A stretch of 64,000 bases of DNA, from NCBI RefSeq assembly GCF_019457945.1, contig NZ_JAHZSU010000003.1:558001-622000 (forward strand). The letters run 5' to 3'. The translations under genes and the position numbers were made by a program. This DNA comes from Ornithinimicrobium laminariae (lineage in GTDB: Bacteria; Actinomycetota; Actinomycetes; Actinomycetales; Dermatophilaceae). Position 1 is the stretch's first letter. Each line of letters begins with the position of its first letter. Below the pieces are notes generated by a model. It did not search any database, was not told the DNA's origin, and was given only the letters and a program-made list of their open reading frames with translations. Below, piece after piece: positions 48,201-55,831 of the stretch.

Positions 48201-50045
48201 CTCAAAGCCCGCAGCACGATCTCCCCCGGGCTCACCCCATACGTCCTCGCTGTTGGCACGCAGGCCGAAGTCGTAGATGTAGGACTTGCCACTGGGGCCA
48301 TCGACCTCATACGGGCGCTCATCGGTGACTTCTAGACCGAAATGGCTAAAGACAGGCAGCACGTTGGAGAGCGACAACTCATGTCGGCGATAGACCTTAA
48401 AGCGGCGCTCGCGGCTCGACTCGTCCCTTTCTTGGTAGAGCCGAGGGCTGAGGTCGACGAGGTCTTCGTCGTTATCAAACTCGGCCAACCGCACGACGTC
48501 GCGATAGGCGTCGCCAGCACCGAAGTCTTCCTTGTAGGCCTCAGGGAACGCGGACCCATACTTAGCCAGCACATCACCAGCGGTGGAGTCATCGTCAACG
48601 TTCTGGTCGACCTCTTCAGTGAGGCGCTCAGCCCAAGTGCGAGTTGCATCCATGAGGTCGCGCTCTAGCTCATCGACGTCAACATCAGGGATGCTGACAC
48701 CTGGCTGCATCCGCACCACAAAGTGGATTTGAGCCAAAGCGGCTTCGCCCACCCGGGTGCCGTAGTCGACGGCGTCGCTGTTGTAGGCCTTGGCCAGCAG
48801 AGACTCCAGCCGCAGCCGCACAGAGGTGTTGAACCGGTCGCGGGGCACGTAGAGCAGCGCCGAAACAAACCGGCCAAACTCATCGTTGCGCACGAACAAC
48901 CGCGAGCGACGACGCTCGGAGAGATGGACGACCTCGAGTGCTACTTCGCCGAGTCGTTCGACGGTGTCCTGGAAAAGCTCATCGCGCGGGTATGCCTCCA
49001 GCACCCCCAGCAGATCCTTGCCGGTGTGGCTGTCCGGCGCATACCCACTGCTGTCGAGAATCGCCTGGACCTTCTTGCCAATAATCGGCAGTCGGGTCAC
49101 AGATTCGGCGTAGGCACCAGCGGTGAAGAGTCCAACAAAACGCCGCTCGGAGACAACATTGCCTGCCTCGTCGAACCGGCGCAGGCCGATGTAGTCCATG
49201 TAGACCGGGCGGTGAACAGTCGAGCGTCGGTTGGCCTTAGTCAGCGTGAGGAGTCGCGGCTCGGTGGCGCGCGCCTGCGCTTGCGGGGCCAGGGTTTTCA
49301 CCGTGGCCTCCCCCGTGCGCAAAATGCCCAGGCCGGTCTCCGGGATCGCCTTAAGTGCGGGTTCACCGTCCTGCTCAGTGAGGGCGTATTCGCCGTAGCC
49401 CAAGAAGGTGAAGTGATTATCTTCGAGCCAGGTGAGGAACTCGATCGTCGGTTCGATGGTGGCCGGGTCGATGCTTGCTGGTGGAGCCGTCTTAATCTCC
49501 TCGACGATCTCCAGGCAGGTCTTGCGCATTTCGCGCCAGTCGGCGCAGGCGTGGGCAACATCGACGAGCACGGACTTCAGTGCGTTTCTGAGATCGGCAC
49601 GCTTGTCATCGGCTGGAATTCTGTCGATCTCGAGGTACATCCACGACTCGACTTCGCAGCCTTCGGGGGCGCCATAACTGTCGGCGTCGACGACCCCAAC
49701 ACCGGACTCCGAGCGCCGGACCACTACCTGTGGGTGGACGAGCAAATGAACGTGAATGTCGCGCTGGCGCAACTCCCCTAGGACCGAGTCGACCAGGAAG
49801 GGCATGTCATCGGCACAGGCCTGAATCACGGTATGCCGGCTGGTCCAACCGTCCGATTCCACGGTGGGATTGAGGACGCGGACGCTGGGCTCACCGAGCG
49901 TCCGATCAACTGAGAAGGACAAGGCCGCCTGGGCGATAGCCGACAACGCAGACTCGCTGCGCCCTTCGAGGTCGGCGGGGGCGACATGCTCAAAAAATCG
50001 AGTCCTGAGCGCAACGTCAGTAGGCGTCTCATTGTCAGCGGGCAT
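45258..50045 (-). CDS. gdh: Large NAD-dependent glutamate dehydrogenase
   Basis: A 1595-residue enzyme deaminating glutamate to 2-oxoglutarate, of the 160-180 kDa class (L-GDH). N-terminal ACT-like regulatory regions (~1-480), then the catalytic part with [40 protein letters not shown], and [17 protein letters not shown], and a helical C-terminal domain. In mycobacteria this enzyme is inhibited by the FHA protein GarA. I prefer ATG 50045; GTG 50048 next to it has slightly better spacing to AGGAG. Ends 17 nt before pdtaS. Confidence 0.95.
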   Translation of the reverse strand: [1595 protein letters not shown]

Positions 50046-50179
50046 CACAGAATCACTCCTGGTCGGCGACCTCACAGGGACACGTCATCGTGCCTCTGTG
50101 GCTGAGCCTAACCCGTGTCAGCATTGGGGACCACCAAGCACCATGTGTGTAGCGATCCAGGTTTGTCACCCCTGCGCTC

Positions 50180-50185
50180 TAAAGT
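50180..50185 (+). promoter_or_regulatory. Putative -10 hexamer of a leaderless promoter (50192 gene)
   Basis: TAAAGT, 6 nt, then ATG 50192. It lies in the 146-bp divergent spacer with the glutamate dehydrogenase gene. Confidence 0.45.
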
Positions 50186-50191
50186 TAAGTT

Positions 50192-50659
50192 ATGACAACC
50201 CACCGACCCACGAGCAAGGCCATCTTGCTGCTGGTGGATCAGGTGCAGGATGTGCATGCTGACTTGGGTGAGCCACGCATCCAAGCGACCTTTGACGCCG
50301 TCATTGACGCGTTGGGACATGCGCTGGTCGATCTTGCTGATGGGGCCCAAGCGCCGTCGAGCACCACATCAGTTGTTGATGTGCCGGGGCCAGCCCTGGC
50401 CTTAGACCCGGTGTCCTGTAGTGCCGCCGCTGCCCACCTGGCACAGATTGCAGCGGCACTTAAGAGGTTAGGCCCGCCGTCCACTGGTGCTTCCTTGGGC
50501 TGCGCCGTGGACAGTGTCCTCGATGGCCTCGTGATAGATCTCCAGCGCTGCGCCGAGCCGGCAGATCCACACAACCGCGCGCGCACGCGAGCACAGTTTC
50601 ATCGACAGTTGCGCGCTTGGCTCGCGAAACTGCAACCCGGCGATAGGTTGGACGCATGA
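50192..50659 (+). CDS. Conserved-looking hypothetical protein coupled to the DUF2505 gene
   Basis: A 155-residue protein I do not recognise. It is predicted mostly helical, Ala-rich, with no signal peptide or membrane segment; hydrophobic segments AILLLVDQVQDV (~10-21) and AHLAQIAAAL (~81-90) suggest a small helical bundle. There is a single pair of cysteines (VSC, LGC). Its stop overlaps the start of the DUF2505 gene by ATGA, so the two are co-translated. No ribosome-binding site; a TAAAGT hexamer 6 nt upstream supports a leaderless start. Confidence 0.65.
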   Translation: MTTHRPTSKAILLLVDQVQDVHADLGEPRIQATFDAVIDALGHALVDLADGAQAPSSTTSVVDVPGPALALDPVSCSAAAAHLAQIAAALKRLGPPSTGASLGCAVDSVLDGLVIDLQRCAEPADPHNRARTRAQFHRQLRAWLAKLQPGDRLDA

Positions 50660-51156
50660 GGATTACGCACCGCATCGAGCACCCCGGCAGTTTGGCGCGC
50701 GTGTACGCCATGTTGAACGACCCGGAGTACCAACGCCTACGCGCCGAGCGCAGCGGCAGCCTGGAGCACAACTTCGTTCTCGATGAGACGCCTGAGGCGC
50801 ACATCGGGATTAGCCGCCGTCGGATGTCGACACAAGACTTCCCAGACGCCTTCCGGGGATTCGTCGGCAAGACCATCGACCTGGTGGAAACCTTCCGCTG
50901 GGGCCTCAAAGAACGTGACGACTTCCGCGAAGGTGCCTACACCTTTGAGGTTGAGGGCACGCCGGTGACCATGGTGGGCGGAGTGCATCTCACCCAAGTC
51001 GAGAGTGGCACCGCCCACGTGCTAGACGGCGAGTTGAAGGCGCACCTGCCGCTGTTTAGCTCGCGCATCGAAAAGGCGATCCAGCCGCTGATTGAAGACG
51101 GCGTTGAGCTAGAGGATGCCTTGGGCCGAGAGTGGCTCACTACTCACCCCGAATAA
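50656..51156 (+). CDS. DUF2505 (START-like fold) protein
   Basis: A 166-residue protein of DUF2505, an actinobacterial family related to the polyketide-cyclase/SRPBCC fold with a cavity for a hydrophobic ligand. It opens MRITHRIEHPGSLARVYAMLNDPEY, then RRRMSTQDFPDAFRGFVGKTIDLVETFRW-type strands and ends with a long helix (LFSSRIEKAIQPLIEDGVELED), as in the family. The ligand is unknown. Start codon overlaps the upstream stop (ATGA). A strong terminator follows. Confidence 0.82.
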   Translation: MRITHRIEHPGSLARVYAMLNDPEYQRLRAERSGSLEHNFVLDETPEAHIGISRRRMSTQDFPDAFRGFVGKTIDLVETFRWGLKERDDFREGAYTFEVEGTPVTMVGGVHLTQVESGTAHVLDGELKAHLPLFSSRIEKAIQPLIEDGVELEDALGREWLTTHPE

Positions 51157-51171
51157 CGAGTGACATCGCAA

Positions 51172-51209
51172 AGGCCCGGCTCACAGTTCGCGAACTGTGC
51201 GCCGGGCCT
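51172..51209. terminator. Terminator between the DUF2505 gene and pruA
   Basis: AGGCCCGGC (51172-51180) and CACAGTTCG (51182-51190) pair with CGAACTGTG (51191-51199) and GCCGGGCCT (51201-51209), with one T-C mismatch. On the plus strand CTTGTGTGTGTTT follows. It lies between convergent genes and is near-symmetric. Confidence 0.8.
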
Positions 51210-51241
51210 CTTGTGTGTGTTTAGGCGCTAAGCGCTATTGC

Positions 51242-52873
51242 TTAGCCCTGATGCGGGTACCGGTGGTCCTTCGGCGCAACGAAGGTCTCCTTGATGGTGC
51301 GCGGGCTGATCCAGCGCATCAGGTTGGCCGCGGAGCCAGCCTTGTCGTTGGTGCCCGAGGCGCGTGCGCCCCCGAAGGGCTGCTGACCAACGACGGCACC
51401 GGTGGGCTTGTCGTTGATGTAGAAGTTGCCAGCAGCAAAGCGCAGACGCTCAGTGGCGTCGGCGATGACGGCGCGGTCGCGCGCAATGATCGAACCAGTC
51501 AACGCGTACTTGGCCACCGACTCCATCTGGTCCAGCGTGGCGTCGTACTGCGCGTCTGGGTAGACGTAGACAGTCAGGATCGGGCCGAAGTATTCGGTGG
51601 TGAGCATCTCGTGCTCGGGATCGGTGACCGCGACGATGGTCGGGCGGACGAAGTAGCCGACCGAGTCGTCGTAAGTGCCACCGGCGATGATCTCGGCAGC
51701 GTCATCCTTGGCCGCCATGTCGAGCGCTTCCTTGTGCTTCGCAAATGCGCGGTCATCAATGACTGCTCCCATGAAGTTGCTCAGGTCGCGGACGTCGCCC
51801 ATCTCGATAGCGTTGGTCGTTGCTGCCAGCGGTTCCTTGATCTGGTCCCAGATGGACTGCGGCACGTAGGCGCGTGAAGCGGCCGAGCACTTCTGGCCCT
51901 GGTATTCGAACGAGCCACGAATCAGTGCGGTCATCAGCAGGTCCGGGTCGGCGCTGGGGTGAGCCAACACGAAGTCCTTACCGCCAGCCTCACCGACGAT
52001 GCGCGGGTAGGACTTGTAGGTCTCGATGTTCTCGCCAATCTTCTGCCAGAACATACGGAAGACCTTGGTGGAACCGGTGAAGTGGATGCCAGCCAGGTCG
52101 GGGTGGACCAAGGCCACGTTGCTGACCTCGATGCCACGGCCGGTGACCATGTTGATGACTCCGTCAGGCAGACCGGCTTCATGCAGGATCTCCATGATCA
52201 TGCTGGCGGCACGCTGCTGGCTGGAGGCGGGCTTCCAGACAACCGTGTTGCCCATCAGTGCCGGAGCGGTGGGCAGGTTGCCAGCGATCGCCGTGAAGTT
52301 GAACGGCGTGACGGCGTAGACGAAGCCTTCGAGGGGGCGCTGCTCCATCCGGTTCCACACACCAGCGGAGTTGGCCGGGGGCTGCTCGGCGAGCAGCTGG
52401 CGGGCGAAGTGGACGTTGAAACGCCAGAAGTCGATCAGCTCACAGGCGGAATCAATCTCAGCCTGGATAGCGGTCTTGGACTGGCCAAGCATCGTGGCGG
52501 CGTTGATCCGAGCGCGCCACGGTCCGGAGATCAACTCGGCGGCTTTGAGGAAGATGGAAGCACGCTCGTCGAAGGACAGTTCGCGCCAAGCCGGTGCAGC
52601 CTTCATCGCTGCATCAACAGCAGCGGTGGCTTCGGCCTCGGTGGCGTCGTGCAAGGTGCCGAGGATTTCAGCGTGCGCGTGAGGCTGCCGCACCTTGATT
52701 TCCTTGCCCTTACCCGTGACGGGCTTGCCATCAATGATGTGCGGCAGGTCCACGGGGTTAGCGGCAACCTGGGCCAGCGCAGTCTCCAACTCAGCCCGCT
52801 CGGCGGTTCCGGGAGCATACTGCTGAATCGGCTCATTAACCGGCGCAGGAACGTTCGTTATGGCATCCATCAT
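51242..52873 (-). CDS. pruA: L-glutamate gamma-semialdehyde dehydrogenase
   Basis: A 543-residue monofunctional aldehyde dehydrogenase oxidising glutamate-5-semialdehyde (from proline or ornithine/arginine) to glutamate. Catalytic E295 in GEAGGKDFVLAHPSAD and C329 in YQGQKCSAASRAYVP are present, along with TPFNFTA and HFTGSTKVFRMFWQ of this subfamily (PruA/RocA). No proline dehydrogenase gene is in the window. Start ATG 52873 has GGGAG 8 nt upstream; an ATG one codon later is also possible. It follows the DUF6912 gene by 17 nt and is probably co-transcribed. Confidence 0.95.
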   Translation of the reverse strand: MMDAITNVPAPVNEPIQQYAPGTAERAELETALAQVAANPVDLPHIIDGKPVTGKGKEIKVRQPHAHAEILGTLHDATEAEATAAVDAAMKAAPAWRELSFDERASIFLKAAELISGPWRARINAATMLGQSKTAIQAEIDSACELIDFWRFNVHFARQLLAEQPPANSAGVWNRMEQRPLEGFVYAVTPFNFTAIAGNLPTAPALMGNTVVWKPASSQQRAASMIMEILHEAGLPDGVINMVTGRGIEVSNVALVHPDLAGIHFTGSTKVFRMFWQKIGENIETYKSYPRIVGEAGGKDFVLAHPSADPDLLMTALIRGSFEYQGQKCSAASRAYVPQSIWDQIKEPLAATTNAIEMGDVRDLSNFMGAVIDDRAFAKHKEALDMAAKDDAAEIIAGGTYDDSVGYFVRPTIVAVTDPEHEMLTTEYFGPILTVYVYPDAQYDATLDQMESVAKYALTGSIIARDRAVIADATERLRFAAGNFYINDKPTGAVVGQQPFGGARASGTNDKAGSAANLMRWISPRTIKETFVAPKDHRYPHQG

Positions 52874-52890
52874 GAGTAAGACTCCCTCAG

Positions 52891-53352
52891 TTAGTGGCTG
52901 GCAGTGAGTAACTGCACAACGTGGTGAATTTCAGTCGTGTCGTACCAAGAAAGGTCGATGGCTTCGGCTGCATCTGCTTGCAGCGTCACGCCCTCGAGAG
53001 TGTCATCGGCGAGGTGGAGCGCCGCGACCCGAGACAAGGCAACGCGCTCATTCACCTGGACGGGCCGGACGCCGGCAGAGTCGCTGGCTAGACTCGCGCT
53101 GGCCGCGTCGTTGTCTGCCTGGACCAGCGCCAAAGGCAACTCGAGAGCCGCGACGAGCACCGGCATACCTCGCTTAATGGCTGCGCGTGCAGCCAGCTGG
53201 GTTGAGGCGAACTCTGCCTCTTCGAGCTCAGCACCGTCGAGGTCGGGCGTCGGGCCAAAGCCGCTAACCGACGCCCCAAGAAAACGCGTGTCTGCCAGGG
53301 ACTGCGCTTGTTCGAGAGTGAGGGCGACGTAGCTACGAGTAGTGGTCGCCAT
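52891..53352 (-). CDS. DUF6912 family protein
   Basis: A 153-residue protein matching the pattern of the actinobacterial family DUF6912: an N-terminal RSYVALTLEQAQSL strand-helix, a central Ala-rich helix AEFASTQLAARAAIKRG, then VRPVQVNERVALSRVAALHLADD and a C-terminal LSWYDTTEIHHVVQLL. Function unknown; no catalytic motif or membrane segment is visible. ATG 53352 has no ribosome-binding site; an in-frame TTG at 53370 is an alternative. Immediately upstream of pruA, so it may share its regulation. Confidence 0.65.
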   Translation of the reverse strand: MATTTRSYVALTLEQAQSLADTRFLGASVSGFGPTPDLDGAELEEAEFASTQLAARAAIKRGMPVLVAALELPLALVQADNDAASASLASDSAGVRPVQVNERVALSRVAALHLADDTLEGVTLQADAAEAIDLSWYDTTEIHHVVQLLTASH

Positions 53353-53390
53353 ATCAGAAATGGGCCACAAGGACGATAACGCGCGAACGT

Positions 53391-53416
53391 GTCATGTGGT
53401 CATGGTGACATGTCAA
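53391..53416 (-). promoter_or_regulatory. Palindromic region upstream of the DUF6912-pruA operon
   Basis: The 10-bp palindrome TGACATGTCA (53406-53415), with repeated GTCATG elements at 53391-53404, lies 39-64 bp upstream of the DUF6912 start. TTGACA at 53411-53416 (minus) could be a -35. A TATCGT hexamer at 53373-53378 may be the -10 but is not at standard spacing from it, which suggests an activator site. Confidence 0.35.
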
Positions 53417-53432
53417 GCCCCTCCGGGCGAAG

Positions 53433-54746
53433 TCACCCCTTTGCGCGACGACTACGCACCCGAGGCGCCGGGACGCCTGCAACATCACTCGCCAGAAGAC
53501 TGAGCGCCTCACGAGCCTGGCTCTTAGGTGCGCTATCCAGTAAGAGTTCGCCATTCAGCAGGGCACCGTCGTAGGCCCGCGGGTCATCTGGAATGAAAGA
53601 CATGGTCTCGACGCCAGCAAAGCGCTGGAGCACTTCACGAATCCTTCGCTCAGGGTCTCGGCCAACAGCTGATGCACGAACCCGGTTCACGACGACCAGA
53701 GGCGGTTTCTGGGTGCGCTCTTTAATCTCGTCAAGCCCACGCACAAGGCGCTGTAGCCCTACCGGATCAGCAGCGCCGACCACCACCACCTCATCTGCGG
53801 CCTCAAGGGCAGCAAGAGTGGCTTGATTGCGTCTGGGTGCAACTGTGTCAAACGACAACTCTTCATCTTCTTCCAGGTAGGGCGCGACATCAATCACCAC
53901 CCAGGAGACGCAGTCACGAGACTTTTGAATCACGTCCAGCAGCGCGTGCGGACGAAACTCGGGCCAGCGATCTGCCCGTGGCAAACCAGTCAGGACAACT
54001 AACCCAGATTCCATGGGGGCGACGATTCGGGCGAGCGAATCTCGGTCCAGAACGCCCTGATCTGCTGCCCGGACGGCCGCGGCGAGACCGGGCGCTTCGT
54101 CCAAAAGGCCGAGCATCTGGGCCACCGATGCACCGTATGTGTCAGCATCGATGAGCATGGCTCCCCCGTGCTCCGCATTAAGCTCAGCAGCCAGATTCAG
54201 CGCCACACTCGTGCGCCCCGGTGCTCCCGTCGGCCCCCAGACGACGAGCACTTTGCCTTGTGCCCTGCCCGGACCTTCGAGGCCACGGACCTGGGCCTCC
54301 TCCGGTTCGCTCGCGTCCGGTTCATCCGCGTCCAGCCACTCAGCAGGGACAAGGAGCGGCTCGTTTGCCGTCGATCCGCCACCTGCTCTCGTGGTGGTCA
54401 GAAGCAAACTCAGCGCTTCGTCAAGTGCCTCTAGGCTGGCGTCGCCAGGGATCACCGCCTGGACGCCCCACCGCGCGAGCTGCACTCGGCCCTCGTCGTC
54501 ACCGGGGCGATAAACACCAAGAATGTGGACATCCTGGCGCATCAACTCCGCTATCACCGAGGCATCCACGCCCCGTAAGTCCGAGGAGACCGCGGCAATC
54601 TCGCCTTGACCTGCTGCCACACATCCCAGGAGCTCCGCAAGGTCGGCACACCTCTTTGCTACGTGGGCGTGCGAACTTTGCCCCAGCAAGCTGGCCACCG
54701 CCGATTCCCACTGGTGCGTTACGGCCGTCAGCGCGGCTTTGCTCAC
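53433..54746 (-). CDS. CpaE-like ParA/MinD-family ATPase with N-terminal receiver-like domain
   Basis: A 437-residue protein: receiver-like alpha/beta domain (~1-115, AAVSSDLRGVDASVIAELMRQDVHILGVY), a charged linker (~120-165), and a SIMIBI ATPase domain (~166-410). The deviant Walker A reads GPTGAPGRTS (171-180), with Arg where the conserved P-loop Lys is expected; LIDADTYGASVA (198-209) and VVIDVAPYL are the switch regions. The architecture is that of CpaE/TadZ, which position Tad pilus machines, or of actinobacterial Ssd-type septum proteins. No other tad gene is nearby. Its ATG overlaps the SAF gene stop (54743-54746). Confidence 0.8.
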   Translation of the reverse strand: MSKAALTAVTHQWESAVASLLGQSSHAHVAKRCADLAELLGCVAAGQGEIAAVSSDLRGVDASVIAELMRQDVHILGVYRPGDDEGRVQLARWGVQAVIPGDASLEALDEALSLLLTTTRAGGGSTANEPLLVPAEWLDADEPDASEPEEAQVRGLEGPGRAQGKVLVVWGPTGAPGRTSVALNLAAELNAEHGGAMLIDADTYGASVAQMLGLLDEAPGLAAAVRAADQGVLDRDSLARIVAPMESGLVVLTGLPRADRWPEFRPHALLDVIQKSRDCVSWVVIDVAPYLEEDEELSFDTVAPRRNQATLAALEAADEVVVVGAADPVGLQRLVRGLDEIKERTQKPPLVVVNRVRASAVGRDPERRIREVLQRFAGVETMSFIPDDPRAYDGALLNGELLLDSAPKSQAREALSLLASDVAGVPAPRVRSRRAKG

Positions 54747-55402
54747 TCTGGTGCCCCAGCTGGCGCAGGCACCAAGGTCAATCTCGCCTCTTGATCCACG
54801 CTGGCGATCACATCACCAACGCGGTCGGCTGGAACGACGATCTGCACGGGAGCATCACCAACGCCAGCACCTATCGCGGTGCTCTGCGCAGGCGTGGTCG
54901 ACACAACAGCATTACTGAGCAACAACTCTGGCTCGACATACGTTGTCCCCAATGCCTCGGGGTCACGTCGGCTTACCCACAGATCTACGACCGAGCCAAC
55001 ATGGATTGAGCTGGCCGTGGCCGGATCGATGGAAACCGTGACCGCTTTGCTCTCGACCTGTCTCGCTTCGCCCAGCGCCGCTGCGGGAATCAGCTCCCCG
55101 GTGGGGACGCCACGGAGGGCGTACGTGCCCGGCTCAATCTCACCTGCTGCGGAGACATACAGGTCTGCATCTTGCGTGAACCGGACATCGACGACATCGA
55201 GGTCGGCAGCCGTCACCTCCTGCCCCGGCACCAGAGGTTCTGCCGCGACGTAGACAGCTGTGCCGTCATCAAGGGCCGCTATCAGTCGAGCACCACCCAC
55301 CACCGAAATGACGACCAGCAGGACCCCAATGATCAATCGGGCATCCCGCCAGCCCGGTCGTTGCAGCCGTCGAGCCATTGGGCGTCCCGGTTCGAGTTTC
55401 AT
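54743..55402 (-). CDS. SAF-domain membrane protein (CpaB/FlgA-like)
   Basis: A 219-residue protein with a basic N-terminus, one transmembrane helix (~22-44) and an extracytoplasmic SAF domain (~48-115: VYVAAEPLVPGQEVTAADLDVVDVRF) as in CpaB/RcpC, followed by a beta-rich region. CpaB-type proteins assist the outer parts of Tad pili; in Gram-positives the role is less clear. ATG 55402 with AAGGGGG upstream is preferred over 55426. Coupled by ATGA overlap to the downstream CpaE-like ATPase, forming a two-gene operon. Confidence 0.78.
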   Translation of the reverse strand: MKLEPGRPMARRLQRPGWRDARLIIGVLLVVISVVGGARLIAALDDGTAVYVAAEPLVPGQEVTAADLDVVDVRFTQDADLYVSAAGEIEPGTYALRGVPTGELIPAAALGEARQVESKAVTVSIDPATASSIHVGSVVDLWVSRRDPEALGTTYVEPELLLSNAVVSTTPAQSTAIGAGVGDAPVQIVVPADRVGDVIASVDQEARLTLVPAPAGAPE

Positions 55403-55464
55403 CAAGCCCCCTTGTCCACGATCCATGACTGCCGAACTTCCCCCGTTCAGCCTCTCCTATTATG

Positions 55465-55470
55465 TAGTCT
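55465..55470 (+). promoter_or_regulatory. Putative -10 hexamer in the SAF/HTH divergent spacer
   Basis: TAGTCT on the plus strand, in the same register of sequence as the other -10 hexamers of this window, 113 bp before the HTH gene start. On the minus strand CATAAT nearby could serve the SAF-ATPase operon. Confidence 0.3.
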
Positions 55471-55583
55471 CACGGTGCAGCCCCGTCAACCGTCCACAAG
55501 TGCCGATATTCGTGCAACGCACCACCTAAACTGGTCCCCGACAGTCACCAGCGAGCGGCGACGCACCAACTTTAGGAGAAATC

Positions 55584-55808
55584 GTGACAGAGCCTCGTTT
55601 CCTCACGTTGACTGACGTCGCGGAGACACTCAACGTCTCGATGGCCCAGACCAAGGCACTGGTCCGCACTGGCGATCTTCCTGCCATCAAAGTGGGTGGC
55701 CGTGGAGCGTGGCGCATCGAGCGCTCCGAGCTGGAGAACTACATCCAGCGCATGTATGCCCAAACTCGCGCGAATCTGCAGGCTTCAGAAAGCCTCAACG
55801 ATAAGTAA
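55584..55808 (+). CDS. Excisionase-like (MerR/BldC-type) helix-turn-helix protein
   Basis: A 74-residue DNA-binding protein. The winged helix fills residues ~5-55: FLTLTDVAETLNVSMAQTKALVRTGDLPAIKVGGRGAWRI-type order with the wing VGGRGAWRIERSELENYI, followed by a charged C-terminal helix. It resembles the excisionase-family HTH that includes BldC-like regulators. No integrase or phage gene is near, so an excision role is unlikely; it may regulate neighbouring genes. GTG start at 55584 with AGGAGAA upstream. Divergent from the SAF-ATPase operon. Confidence 0.78.
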   Translation: MTEPRFLTLTDVAETLNVSMAQTKALVRTGDLPAIKVGGRGAWRIERSELENYIQRMYAQTRANLQASESLNDK

Positions 55809-55831
55809 CAGCGCTCTGCTAGCCAGAGTTC

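Noticed and set aside
48723-49781. 352-codon plus-strand open frame antisense to glutamate dehydrogenase
   Set aside because: Shadow of the gdh reading frame; no recognisable domain or translation signals.
55584-55808. Excisionase-like protein taken as a sign of a mobile element
   Set aside because: No integrase, attachment repeats or composition change nearby; small HTH proteins of this type are common chromosomal regulators.
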